Shown here in pieces: positions 26,736 to 34,385 of a DNA stretch of 64,000 nt. The stretch lies in assembly GCF_002020135.1 (NCBI RefSeq), contig NZ_MPZS01000002.1, forward strand, positions 496,001 to 560,000, read 5' to 3'. Position numbers and translations under genes: made by a program. The notes under the pieces are model-generated. The model saw nothing but the letters and a program-made list of their open reading frames with translations, searched no databases and was not told the DNA's origin. How positions within the stretch are numbered: position 1 is the first letter of the stretch; each line of letters starts with the position of its first letter. The stretch is from Thioclava marina (lineage in GTDB: Bacteria; Pseudomonadota; Alphaproteobacteria; Rhodobacterales; Rhodobacteraceae).

Positions 26736-27526
26736 CAGCGATCCTCTTCGATCGGCCGAAAATCGCGCGCTTGGGTTGAGAGCAACGCGGCGTCGTATTG
26801 CGGCTTCAGCGCCGCGAGGAGCATCGCGGGTTCCGCTCCTGCACGCACGAGGGTCTTGCCATCCGGCCCCACGATCACCGACAGGCCGAAATACTCCAGA
26901 TCGGCTTCTGTACCGCAGAGATTGGAATAGACGATTGCCAGTCCGTGATTGGCCGCCATCGCGGGCACGACATTCTCGCCCACGTGCTCGAAAGGATACA
27001 TGGCCGCGGTCGGAGCAAGAATGAGATCGACACCCCGCGCGCGCAGAGCTGCGATATGCGGTGCGAATTCGACATCGTAGCAGATGAGAATCGCTGCGCG
27101 TTTCCCTCCCAGATCAAAGATCGTGTATCGCGAACCTCTCAAGAAACGCTCGGCTTCCGCAGCTCCGTAGAGCTGGATCTTTCGATGATTGCCCAGCAAC
27201 GCGCCTGCTGACGACATGCAGAGCGCAGAGTTGTAGAGCCCCTCCTGCGCGCGCTCCGGGTAGCCCACGCAAATCGCTCCGCTGGCCGCTCGTGCCAGCG
27301 GAGCGATCCGCTCCGCCATTTCCTCGACGCTCATTGCGAGCTCGCCTAGGTCCTCTCGTTGATACCCGGTCAGGAAAAGTTCGGGAAAGACCACAACCTC
27401 AGCCCCGGCCCGACCCGCAGCGCCCGCGACCCGCGCGATTTGATCGAATGCGGCCTCGCGATCTCCAGCGACCGTTTGCCCCTGCCAGAGCGCCACAACC
27501 GTTCCGGTCTGCGTCTCGATGCTCAT
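26735..27526 (-). CDS. Nitrilase-family (C-N hydrolase) amidase
   Basis: A 263-aa protein with the complete nitrilase-superfamily triad: Glu49 in FPELFLTGYQ, Lys116 in NHRKIQLYG and Cys149 in LICYDVEF. Family members hydrolyse linear amides or carbamoyl groups. Next to a guanidinobutyrase-like enzyme it could convert 4-guanidinobutyramide to 4-guanidinobutyrate (arginine monooxygenase route) or act like N-carbamoylputrescine amidase (AguB). No agmatine deiminase or arginine monooxygenase is present in the window, so either would need an enzyme elsewhere. It is first in this run. Confidence 0.87.
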   Translation of the reverse strand: MSIETQTGTVVALWQGQTVAGDREAAFDQIARVAGAAGRAGAEVVVFPELFLTGYQREDLGELAMSVEEMAERIAPLARAASGAICVGYPERAQEGLYNSALCMSSAGALLGNHRKIQLYGAAEAERFLRGSRYTIFDLGGKRAAILICYDVEFAPHIAALRARGVDLILAPTAAMYPFEHVGENVVPAMAANHGLAIVYSNLCGTEADLEYFGLSVIVGPDGKTLVRAGAEPAMLLAALKPQYDAALLSTQARDFRPIEEDR

Positions 27527-28053
27527 CGTTGTTCTGTTCTTTCGTCTTTGCGGAAAATTTGCCGCCAGCGATATCCGATCGCCGCGTTGCGATAATCTCG
27601 CCGGTCTGGACTATGCCTGCAAGCCTGGATGCGGCCGACGCTCAGGGACGCCCGGGATACGCCCGCGCGCTACGCACATAAAGCGCCGCGTGAAAGGCAG
27701 CCATCCGATGGGCGGCGGCCCTGCGACATGAGCAAGTCTCGCCCCCAAGTCCCAATGACATGAAGTGCGCCGCGCTCCAAACCCGACTGGTCACCCTCAT
27801 ATCAGGTCGCCAAGGAGGCGAAAGGTGGTGGTTCCCTCTCGGCAGATAGCGACGCCCCCTCCCCGGCCAGGCTCGCGACTAAGGGAAAACGTCGGGGACT
27901 TCCAAGCAGGTTGTTCGCCTCGATCACGCGCGGATCAAGCAAAAATCACGAAAGTGTTGACAGAAAGGTGGTGCCTTACTCACCCTGTATGCGGCCTCGC
28001 GTCGCTTGAGGGAGAAGCGAAATGGCGCGGGGCCGTCATTTTGGGAGGATGAA
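27527..28053. other. Intergenic region upstream of the PQQ-dehydrogenase-like gene
   Basis: 527 bases with no convincing gene, holding the divergent promoters of the amidase run and the dehydrogenase pair. A good -35 hexamer TTGACA is at 27957-27962, but the -10 region is weak. A GGGAGGA ribosome site lies at 28043-28049. Confidence 0.4.
27957..27991 (+). promoter_or_regulatory. Candidate sigma-70-type promoter
   Basis: TTGACA at 27957 matches the -35 consensus. Sequence 17-18 bases downstream (CACCCTGTAT) is a poor -10, which is common in this lineage. It lies about 65 bases before the dehydrogenase start. Confidence 0.3.
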
Positions 28054-29316
28054 ATGAAGATCAAAACGCTCATCCCGGGCATAATGCTCGGGACAGTGAT
28101 TGCTATGCCGGTAATCGCTCAAGAAAACATGGAAAAGCTGTCCAACATGCAGCGGACAGATGCGAGCTTCACCTATGTCGATCAGGAGGGAGAACGCGCC
28201 AACGCGCTTCGCGATATCGTCCAGCACATAAAGGTGCCCGAGGGATTCGAGGTCAGCCTCTATGCTGTCGTGCCCGATGCGCGCTCGATGGCAGTGGCGC
28301 CGCAGGGGACCGTGACTTTCGTGGGCACCCGCAAAGACAAGGTCTGGTCAGTGGTTGATCGTGATCGGGATCGCGTTGCCGACGAGGTCAAGGATTTCGC
28401 GCCTTCGGTCAGCTTTGATATTCCGAACGGGCCGTGTTTCTCGCCCGACGGCTTTCTCTTCATCGCCGAGCGCAACCGCGTTCTGACGTTCCCGGCGGCC
28501 GAGTTCTTCTTCGAGGGGCCCGATCCGGCGGTGGGCGAGGTCGTGCCGCAGGGCCAGCTCATCCCCGCCGAGGAGGAAAGCTTCAACCATACCGCCCGGG
28601 TCTGTCGCATCGGTCCCGACGGAAAGCTCTATATCTCGCTGGGTCAGCCGCATAACGTTCAGCCGGCCGACAAACTCGAGATGTATGACAAGATCGGCAT
28701 CGGCGGCATCATTCGGATGAACACCGACGGCTCCGGACGCGAAGTCTACACACGCGGCATCCGCAACTCGGTCGGGCATGATTTCAACCCGGCCAATGGC
28801 GAACTTTGGTTCACCGACAACCAGGTCGACGGGATGGGCGACGACATCCCGCCGGGTGAATTGAACCGCCAGAATGCAGCAGGTCAGCATTTCGGGTTCC
28901 CTTGGACCAATGGCGGCGTCGATATCCCCGCCTATAAGGACGTGCCGAGACCGGAGGCGGTCGAATTCGTAGAGCCTCAAGTCCAAATGGACGCGCATGC
29001 GGCCGATCTCGGGATGCGCTTTTACAAGAAGGGTTCGTTCCCGGAAAAATATCATGGCGGGATCTTCTCGGCCCAACACGGTTCTTGGAACCGCACCACC
29101 CCTGTCGGCGCCCGCGTGATGTTCACGGCTCTCGACGAAGAGGGTAACGCCGCATCGACCGAAGTCTTTGCCGAAGGCTGGTTGAACCAGGAGACTGGCG
29201 AATACCGGGGGCGCCCGATGGATATCGCATTCCTGCCGGACGGCTCGATGCTGGTTTCCGATGACTTCGCCGGCGCGATCTGGCGGATCACTTACAATCC
29301 TGTGAGCCCTCAATGA
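28054..29316 (+). CDS. Soluble PQQ sugar-dehydrogenase/sorbosone-dehydrogenase-like protein
   Basis: A 420-aa periplasmic beta-propeller protein. The signal peptide ends near VIAQ. Repeats typical of the GSDH/L-sorbosone dehydrogenase family include VPEGFEVSLYAVVPDARSMA, FIAERNRVLTF, NHTARVCRIGPDGKLYISLG, RGIRNSVGHDFNPANGELWFTDNQVDG and PMDIAFLPDGSMLVSDDFAGAIWRITY. Such enzymes oxidise sugars or aldehydes with PQQ. The immediately overlapping di-haem cytochrome is the probable electron acceptor. No PQQ biosynthesis genes are in the window. The substrate is unknown. Confidence 0.87.
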   Translation: MKIKTLIPGIMLGTVIAMPVIAQENMEKLSNMQRTDASFTYVDQEGERANALRDIVQHIKVPEGFEVSLYAVVPDARSMAVAPQGTVTFVGTRKDKVWSVVDRDRDRVADEVKDFAPSVSFDIPNGPCFSPDGFLFIAERNRVLTFPAAEFFFEGPDPAVGEVVPQGQLIPAEEESFNHTARVCRIGPDGKLYISLGQPHNVQPADKLEMYDKIGIGGIIRMNTDGSGREVYTRGIRNSVGHDFNPANGELWFTDNQVDGMGDDIPPGELNRQNAAGQHFGFPWTNGGVDIPAYKDVPRPEAVEFVEPQVQMDAHAADLGMRFYKKGSFPEKYHGGIFSAQHGSWNRTTPVGARVMFTALDEEGNAASTEVFAEGWLNQETGEYRGRPMDIAFLPDGSMLVSDDFAGAIWRITYNPVSPQ

Positions 29317-29891
29317 GGCTGGCAGCAATCACGATCCTCGGCGGGCTCATGCTCGCCGGGGGGACACCCGCTTTCGCCGATGATCCCGTCGAGGGTCAGA
29401 AGGTCGCAAGAATGTGCCAGACCTGTCACGGCATTGACGGCCTTGCACGCATGCCGATCGCACCCAACATCGGAGGGGAGCCGAAAGAGTATCTCGAGGC
29501 TCAGCTCATGGCGTTCAAGACCGGCGCGCGCGAACACGAGATGATGACGGTCGTGGCGTCGACCCTTTCTGCCCAGCAAATTTCGGACGTTGCGGCCTGG
29601 TATGCATCCCATACCGCCAGCGCCTCGCTTCCCGCGGGAACGAGCGAAGACGAGGCTCCGTCTGAATGTGTCTCCTGTCACGGGATCGATGGCATCTCGA
29701 TTGCACTGAATGCGCCGAACCTGGCGGGAGAAGCGAATACCTATATCGTCACGCAGCTCAGAGCGTTTCGGATAGGTACGCGAAAGCATGAAATCATGTC
29801 GGAGATCGCCGCGAAGCTTTCGGATGAGCAGATCCGACAATTTGCGGATTGGTATTCGAAAGTGAATTTGCAGATCACGAGAGAGGAATGA
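29313..29891 (+). CDS. Di-haem class I cytochrome c (c4-like)
   Basis: A 192-aa periplasmic protein with a signal peptide ending AFA and two haem motifs, CQTCH (residues 35-39) and CVSCH (119-123), each followed by a similar HGIDG segment, showing that the protein arose by duplication of a cytochrome domain. Distal Met ligands are plausible in EHEMM and KHEIM. It overlaps the dehydrogenase by ATGA and probably passes its electrons to a terminal oxidase. Confidence 0.9.
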   Translation: MRLAAITILGGLMLAGGTPAFADDPVEGQKVARMCQTCHGIDGLARMPIAPNIGGEPKEYLEAQLMAFKTGAREHEMMTVVASTLSAQQISDVAAWYASHTASASLPAGTSEDEAPSECVSCHGIDGISIALNAPNLAGEANTYIVTQLRAFRIGTRKHEIMSEIAAKLSDEQIRQFADWYSKVNLQITREE

Positions 29892-29902
29892 CATCCAGCG
29901 CC

Positions 29903-29926
29903 CAGCCTTTGTGAGGGGCTGTTTTT
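29903..29926 (+). terminator. Intrinsic terminator of the dehydrogenase/cytochrome pair
   Basis: CAGCC-N9-GGCTG followed directly by TTTTT, 12 bases after the cytochrome stop. Confidence 0.65.
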
Positions 29927-30408
29927 CCGCAATCTTTATGGCGCGACTTTAGATCTCTCGGAAGCGAATGCCGGCTTTCGAGCCTCGCCGTATACTGCAT
30001 GTTCGGATCTTGTCCCCCACGGATGCCCTTCAGCATCGTTTCCGCCGCCGGTTTCGCTGTTCCGGCTTTCCGTCGCCAACGTCACGCTTTGGTGGGGCCG
30101 ATGAGCCAGAAACTCTCGATTAATGAATCAACTCAGTTGTCCGACGGATGCTGACGGGGGCACGACAGATATCCCGTATCCGCTCTGCGCGTGCTACCTG
30201 ATCTACGCGGCGGGATTTGGCGTGAAGCGGGCGCTGCGGATTTGGCTGCGAGGACGTCTTGCGGGCAGCTAGTCATAGCGGGCCAGCAACTGTTGCCAGT
30301 ACCGGAACCGAAAACGATCTCGATAAAGTCCCGATTTTTTCATACCTCATATCGGAAAACTCCCCGCCGATCGAGACGACCAACGGGGAGCATGGCTTCA
30401 GGAGACTG

Positions 30409-30431
30409 CGCGGCGCCCTGTCGGCGCCGCG
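30409..30431 (-). terminator. Hairpin after the DUF4387 gene
   Basis: A perfect 9-bp GC stem (CGCGGCGCC, loop CTGTC, GGCGCCGCG) 14 bases past the DUF4387 stop. There is no long T-run, but the stem is very stable. Confidence 0.55.
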
Positions 30432-30444
30432 TGCGCAATGACTT

Positions 30445-30774
30445 TCAAGCGCTCAAATCCACTTCCACGTCGAGGAAGGGTGCGTATTGTTGCGCGCCGA
30501 AAATATCGCCATCCCCTGCGCTGCCCGACGGGCGTTCGCGCAAGATAGTGAACTTGATCGCATATGCCGGATCATATTCGACAAAATCCGTCAGACGCGC
30601 CGCGTCGACGCCTAGCACCGCGCAGACGCTCTCCGGCGTCAGCGCCTTCGACCGCTTGACCATCTCGTAGGTATCTTTCTCTCGAAAGATGATGTCGAAG
30701 GTGATCTTGTCCGTGCCTGCATTCTTGGAGCGGATCGTCTTGGCCAGATCAGCGAGTTTCTTACGGGTATTCAT
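30445..30774 (-). CDS. DUF4387 family protein
   Basis: A 109-aa small protein matching the DUF4387 type by its opening KLADLAKTIRSKNAGTDKITFDIIF and the following VLGVDAARLTDFVEYDPAYAIKFTILR. The function is unknown. The gene normally follows a DUF1446 (AtuA-like) gene, and some published split forms of AtuA-like enzymes place this small unit as a partner. Here it is 10 bases after such a gene. ATG 30774 is used; an upstream ATG falls inside the DUF1446 gene. Confidence 0.85.
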   Translation of the reverse strand: MNTRKKLADLAKTIRSKNAGTDKITFDIIFREKDTYEMVKRSKALTPESVCAVLGVDAARLTDFVEYDPAYAIKFTILRERPSGSAGDGDIFGAQQYAPFLDVEVDLSA

Positions 30775-30784
30775 GGGCCTCTCC

Positions 30785-32143
30785 TCAGCCGATCGTAGCA
30801 CTATGGGTCGGGAACAGTTCCAGCGGATCATCCACCGCCATCGTGTGGTTGAGCGTCCAGCGATAGGCCGGGCTTGCCTGCATCACCTCGTCGAGGACGA
30901 AGGACACACCGCCTGCGGTCCCCTTCACATCGGGCAACCGGGCGTAGAACAATTGCCGCGTGCCGGTCATGGCCACCTCTTCGGCCATTTCGCGCGTCGG
31001 GGCGACGCCCTGAACGACGACGCATAGCTCGTGGCCGGGCTGATCCCGGAGCGGCTCCATGTCACCCATCACGCCGTCGCGGCCAAAGACCGAATAGTGC
31101 AGCTCCCAGCCTTCGGGACCAAACCGGTCCACGGTCTGCTGGCGGGCCCATTCGATCACCTGATCGACATTGGCGATCGTGTAGGGGTCACGGATACCCG
31201 CCATGCCGACGAAGCGCTCGCCAACCTTGCCCGACCCTTCGAGCTTGACCCGGAATTCCTCGGCCGGATCAAAGGTCATGCCAGTGACACGGGTCGTCTT
31301 TTCCGCAGCCTGCTCGTAATGGCAGTTCGTCATGTCGAGCTTGCCGCCCGCCACGAATTCGTGAAACGGGTTCGAGCGCTCATACATGGCATGGCCCGCG
31401 ACCGACGCGATGGTGCAGCGCTGCTCGGGCGCCATGGCGGTGACCTCGACATGATCCGAGGTGATCTCGCCCATGACGGTCTCTTTCGCGCCGTAAGGCT
31501 CTGCGCAGAAGGACGCACATTCGAGGACCTTCCCGAGGTAGTAGCTTTGCGCCTCGGGGAAGCCGCGGTGCAAGGCCGCCGAAGCGAAGATCGCGCTGTC
31601 AGAGCAACGCCCGCCGATGATCACATCGCAGCCCTCGTCGAGCAGCTTCATGAACGGATGCACGCCGGCCATCGCGACGATGCGCTGCGTCGCGTCAAGC
31701 TCTTCCTCGCTCAGGTCGGGACGGGCGTCGAGCCCCTTGACCGCCGAGCCCGAACGGATCTTGGCGCGGACATATTCCCGGTCGACCTCGGAATAGAACC
31801 AGCCGAGCTTGAAGGGGGCGAGGTTGTGGCGCTTGGCGATGTCGCGGATGATCTCGACATACATATCGACATGGCTGTTGGTGCCGGTATCGCCGGCCGA
31901 GCCGATCATCATCGGCACGTCCAGTTTGCGTGCGGCGAGCAGCATCTCTTCGAGATCGTGCTCTTGCCAGGCGCGCGGGCTTGCGCAGCTGTCGTTGCCC
32001 AGCGGGACCGGGCCGATGTCATCGCTGCCCGAATCCGCCGCGATGAAGTCGGGCTTAGCGGCGACGCCAAGATGGAAGCTCCCTGTCTTGAGGGGGGCGA
32101 AGCCGAGATGCCCGTTCGGGCAGATGATCTTGAGCGATGCCAT
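30785..32143 (-). CDS. DUF1446 / acyclic terpene utilisation (AtuA-like) protein
   Basis: A 452-aa cytoplasmic protein of the DUF1446 family. Recognisable blocks are AADSGSDDIGPVPLG, MMIGSAGDTGTNSHVDMYVEIIRDIA, GCDVIIGGRCSDSAIFASAA and the C-terminal FVLDEVMQASPAYRWTLNHT. The best-known member, AtuA, belongs to citronellol/geraniol degradation, but other Atu genes are missing here, so that pathway is unlikely. A clear sigma-54 promoter (32180-32197) with an upstream palindrome drives it together with DUF4387, placing both in the regulon of the adjacent enhancer-binding protein. The role is probably a carbon-skeleton reaction on a product of the imported compound (inference). Confidence 0.85.
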   Translation of the reverse strand: MASLKIICPNGHLGFAPLKTGSFHLGVAAKPDFIAADSGSDDIGPVPLGNDSCASPRAWQEHDLEEMLLAARKLDVPMMIGSAGDTGTNSHVDMYVEIIRDIAKRHNLAPFKLGWFYSEVDREYVRAKIRSGSAVKGLDARPDLSEEELDATQRIVAMAGVHPFMKLLDEGCDVIIGGRCSDSAIFASAALHRGFPEAQSYYLGKVLECASFCAEPYGAKETVMGEITSDHVEVTAMAPEQRCTIASVAGHAMYERSNPFHEFVAGGKLDMTNCHYEQAAEKTTRVTGMTFDPAEEFRVKLEGSGKVGERFVGMAGIRDPYTIANVDQVIEWARQQTVDRFGPEGWELHYSVFGRDGVMGDMEPLRDQPGHELCVVVQGVAPTREMAEEVAMTGTRQLFYARLPDVKGTAGGVSFVLDEVMQASPAYRWTLNHTMAVDDPLELFPTHSATIG

Positions 32144-32179
32144 GGATGCCTCGTTTTGCTATCGTTCCTGCAGTCTAAG

Positions 32180-32197
32180 ATGCAGGTTTCGTGCCAA
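32180..32197 (-). promoter_or_regulatory. Sigma-54 promoter of the DUF1446-DUF4387 unit
   Basis: On the minus strand the -24 element TTGGCACG is followed by AAAC and the -12 element CTGCAT, giving GG-N10-GC spacing. The -24 part is a perfect match to consensus; the -12 part differs at one base. Transcription should start near 32170, leaving a leader of about 27 bases to ATG 32143. Confidence 0.85.
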
Positions 32198-32235
32198 CGG
32201 TTTTTACCCGAAATCTCGACATATTCGCGGAGTTG

Positions 32236-32272
32236 GCGTGCAAAATCGACGCGCCACGCGCAAATTGCACGC
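32236..32272 (-). promoter_or_regulatory. Palindromic upstream activator site, DUF1446 promoter
   Basis: GCGTGCAA (32236-32243) and TTGCACGC (32265-32272) are exact inverted repeats 21 bases apart. A further CACGCG half-site lies between them. They sit 40-80 bases upstream of the -24 element, the right place for an enhancer-binding protein. Confidence 0.65.
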
Positions 32273-32306
32273 AGCACGTCGTATCAGCGAAAAAATTCGG
32301 AAAAAC

Positions 32307-33305
32307 TCAGTCTTGCCGGAGACCGAGCTTGATCATCTGGTGGCGCAGCGCATGACGGCTTAGCTTGAGAGCTTCGGCTGCCGATTGGAGATTGCCGTTC
32401 GCGTCCGCAAGTGCCTGAGCGATGATCTGGCGCTGAAATTCCGCGGACAGTTCGTGAAACCCGCCCTTGGGGAGTGACTGCATCGGGGCTGCTTCTCCCG
32501 CGCTTTGGCGCAGGCTGCGTGGGATCCGTTCGGGAAGGTGGCTCGGCAGGATTTCATCCTCTTCCTCAAGAATGAAAATCCGCTCAAGCAGGTTCTCCAG
32601 CTCGCGCACATTGCCCGGCCAGCGATAGGCACGAAAAATCTCGGCCGTTTCGGGGTGCAGGCCGTGTATGTTGCGATTGTACTGGCGATTGTAACGAGCA
32701 ATGAAATGCGCCGCGAGGGTGATCACATCCTCACCGCGATCGCGCAGCGACGGAATATTCAGCGCCACGACCTGCAAGCGGTAATAGAGGTCCTCTCGGA
32801 ATTTGCCCGAATTCACTTCGGACAGAAGGACCTTGTTCGTCGCGGCGATGAAGCGGACATCGACCGAGGTGGATTTCACCGCGCCGACCCGGCGGAACTG
32901 CTGCGTGTCCAGAAGGCTGAGTAACTTGGCCTGAAGCGTCAGGTCCATCTCGCGAATTTCATCAAGGAAAATAGAGCCTTGATTGGCCGCCTCGACGAGG
33001 CCGACTTTGCGTTCAATAGCTCCGGTAAACGCGCCGCGTTCGTGACCGAACAGCTCGGATTCCATCAGACTTGCGGGGATTGCGGCGCAGTTCAGGTCGA
33101 TGAACTCCTTGGAGGCACGGCTGGAGGCGCGATGGATCATGCGTGCGACCAGCCCCTTGCCGGTGCCGGTCTCGCCATAGATCAAGACCGTGCGCACGGG
33201 ACTTTTCGCCACGCGCGCGACCAGTTTTCGCAAGGCGAGAATGCCGGGATGCGACCCGATCAGTTCGTTCTCGTATTCGGCCATTCCCTGCGCTGTCCCC
33301 GCCAC
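32307..33305 (-). CDS. Sigma-54-dependent enhancer-binding protein without sensory domain
   Basis: A 332-aa regulator that begins almost directly with the AAA+ domain. Walker A is GETGTGK (residues 44-50), the sigma-54 contact loop GAFTGA is at 91-96, Walker B is SIFLDEI (111-117), and a Fis-type helix-turn-helix (LQSAAEALKLSRHALRHQMIKLGL) ends the protein. There is no receiver, GAF or PAS domain, so activity is probably set by expression or by a partner (as with PspF). The GTG start at 33305 has GGAG upstream; ATG 33284 is the alternative. It is the last gene of the peptide-importer operon and lies next to the DUF1446 promoter. Confidence 0.92.
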   Translation of the reverse strand: MAGTAQGMAEYENELIGSHPGILALRKLVARVAKSPVRTVLIYGETGTGKGLVARMIHRASSRASKEFIDLNCAAIPASLMESELFGHERGAFTGAIERKVGLVEAANQGSIFLDEIREMDLTLQAKLLSLLDTQQFRRVGAVKSTSVDVRFIAATNKVLLSEVNSGKFREDLYYRLQVVALNIPSLRDRGEDVITLAAHFIARYNRQYNRNIHGLHPETAEIFRAYRWPGNVRELENLLERIFILEEEDEILPSHLPERIPRSLRQSAGEAAPMQSLPKGGFHELSAEFQRQIIAQALADANGNLQSAAEALKLSRHALRHQMIKLGLRQD

Positions 33306-33317
33306 TGATCCGCGCTC

Positions 33318-34385
33318 CTATCCGGCCAGGGGATGATGGGCATACCACGCATCGCGACAGGGGGAGCCCGCACAGAGTAGCAGCCCGGGTGCAGCGCAGG
33401 AATAGACAGCCGACGCGATGGTCTTGGTGCCATCCTCCGCGCCGTGTTGGCAGACAGGGGCGCCCTGCTCGGGGTGGCTCGCCATCAAGACCCGTGCGCT
33501 CGCACGATCCCAGCTGCGCGTCGGCAAGGTCGATGCCAGATATTCGTAGCGGCGCACCGAATTGGAGGCGATGCAATCGCCCTCGGGCAGCAGCGTGTCC
33601 TTTGCCAGAGCATCCGAGATGTAATGGTTGGTGCGCAGCACCAGACTACCCTCGACAATCTGTGGGCCGCTGGCGCCAAGCTCGACCGCCGCGACGGCCC
33701 CTCTGGCGTCCGCCATCACCAGAGTACCGCCGCCGGCATGTGGCTGCGACCGGATGATGTCCAGCGCCTGAGCGACCGTGTCGCAGCGCGCCAGAAGCCG
33801 TGTCATCAGGAAATAGCGCAGCCATCCGACGCGATGGTGGCGCACCGCGACCTGGGTATCGGCCAGCGCGAAGCCGCGTGCATTCACGCCCGAAGAATAA
33901 GCGCCCGGACTGCCTATGGATCCAAGGCACAGCATCGCCCCGGTCGTCACATCCGGACCCGCATGGCGCGCCACGGACTGGATGCCCAGATGAGTGCCGG
34001 AGAAGTCACGGTTCTTGACGACGAGCGGCCCCTCGGGCCCGTCAGAGACCGCCCAGGCGGAACAGCCATCCTCGAGACGCGCGCCCCCCTTGAGGTCACG
34101 CAACGTGCCCAGATGCAGATGCGCGAACAATTCCGCGGGATCCAGCGCAAAGCCGACCGCGATGCCGTCGAGCTCGGCAAGCCCTTCGGGGTCGATCTGC
34201 TCATGGAGCGCACGTTGCGCCGAGAGGTAATCCTCGGCCGCAGCATCGATCAGCCCTTCCGAGCGCGCCTGAGCGACGCGCCCGATCGTGGCGGCGCGCA
34301 CCTGATCGGCGCGCCCGGCATGCGCTTGCCCGCGCCCACGCTCCTCGGCCGAGCCGCTGAGTTCGAGCGTGATCGCCGCGCTCAT
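33318..34385 (-). CDS. C45-family autoproteolytic acyltransferase/hydrolase
   Basis: A 355-aa N-terminal-nucleophile hydrolase of the isopenicillin-N acyltransferase class. Self-cleavage is expected before Cys108 in DGCSAW, which becomes the nucleophile, and the family motif KNRDF follows at 124-128. Members hydrolyse or transfer acyl groups on amides such as N-acyl amino acids, penicillins or linear peptides. It overlaps the importer ATPase by ATGA, so it very probably acts on the imported amide or acyl-peptide in the cytoplasm. The exact substrate is unknown. Confidence 0.85.
   Translation of the reverse strand: MSAAITLELSGSAEERGRGQAHAGRADQVRAATIGRVAQARSEGLIDAAAEDYLSAQRALHEQIDPEGLAELDGIAVGFALDPAELFAHLHLGTLRDLKGGARLEDGCSAWAVSDGPEGPLVVKNRDFSGTHLGIQSVARHAGPDVTTGAMLCLGSIGSPGAYSSGVNARGFALADTQVAVRHHRVGWLRYFLMTRLLARCDTVAQALDIIRSQPHAGGGTLVMADARGAVAAVELGASGPQIVEGSLVLRTNHYISDALAKDTLLPEGDCIASNSVRRYEYLASTLPTRSWDRASARVLMASHPEQGAPVCQHGAEDGTKTIASAVYSCAAPGLLLCAGSPCRDAWYAHHPLAG

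Larger units (their letters stand above)
29892..30444. other. Convergent intergenic region
   Basis: 553 bases between the cytochrome gene and the convergent DUF4387 gene. It has a terminator at each edge (29903-29926 and 30409-30431) and no credible gene in between. Confidence 0.5.

Noticed and set aside
30191-30670. Plus-strand frame in the convergent region near 30.2 kb
   Set aside because: It crosses the terminator hairpin and overlaps DUF4387 in antisense; no features of a real gene.
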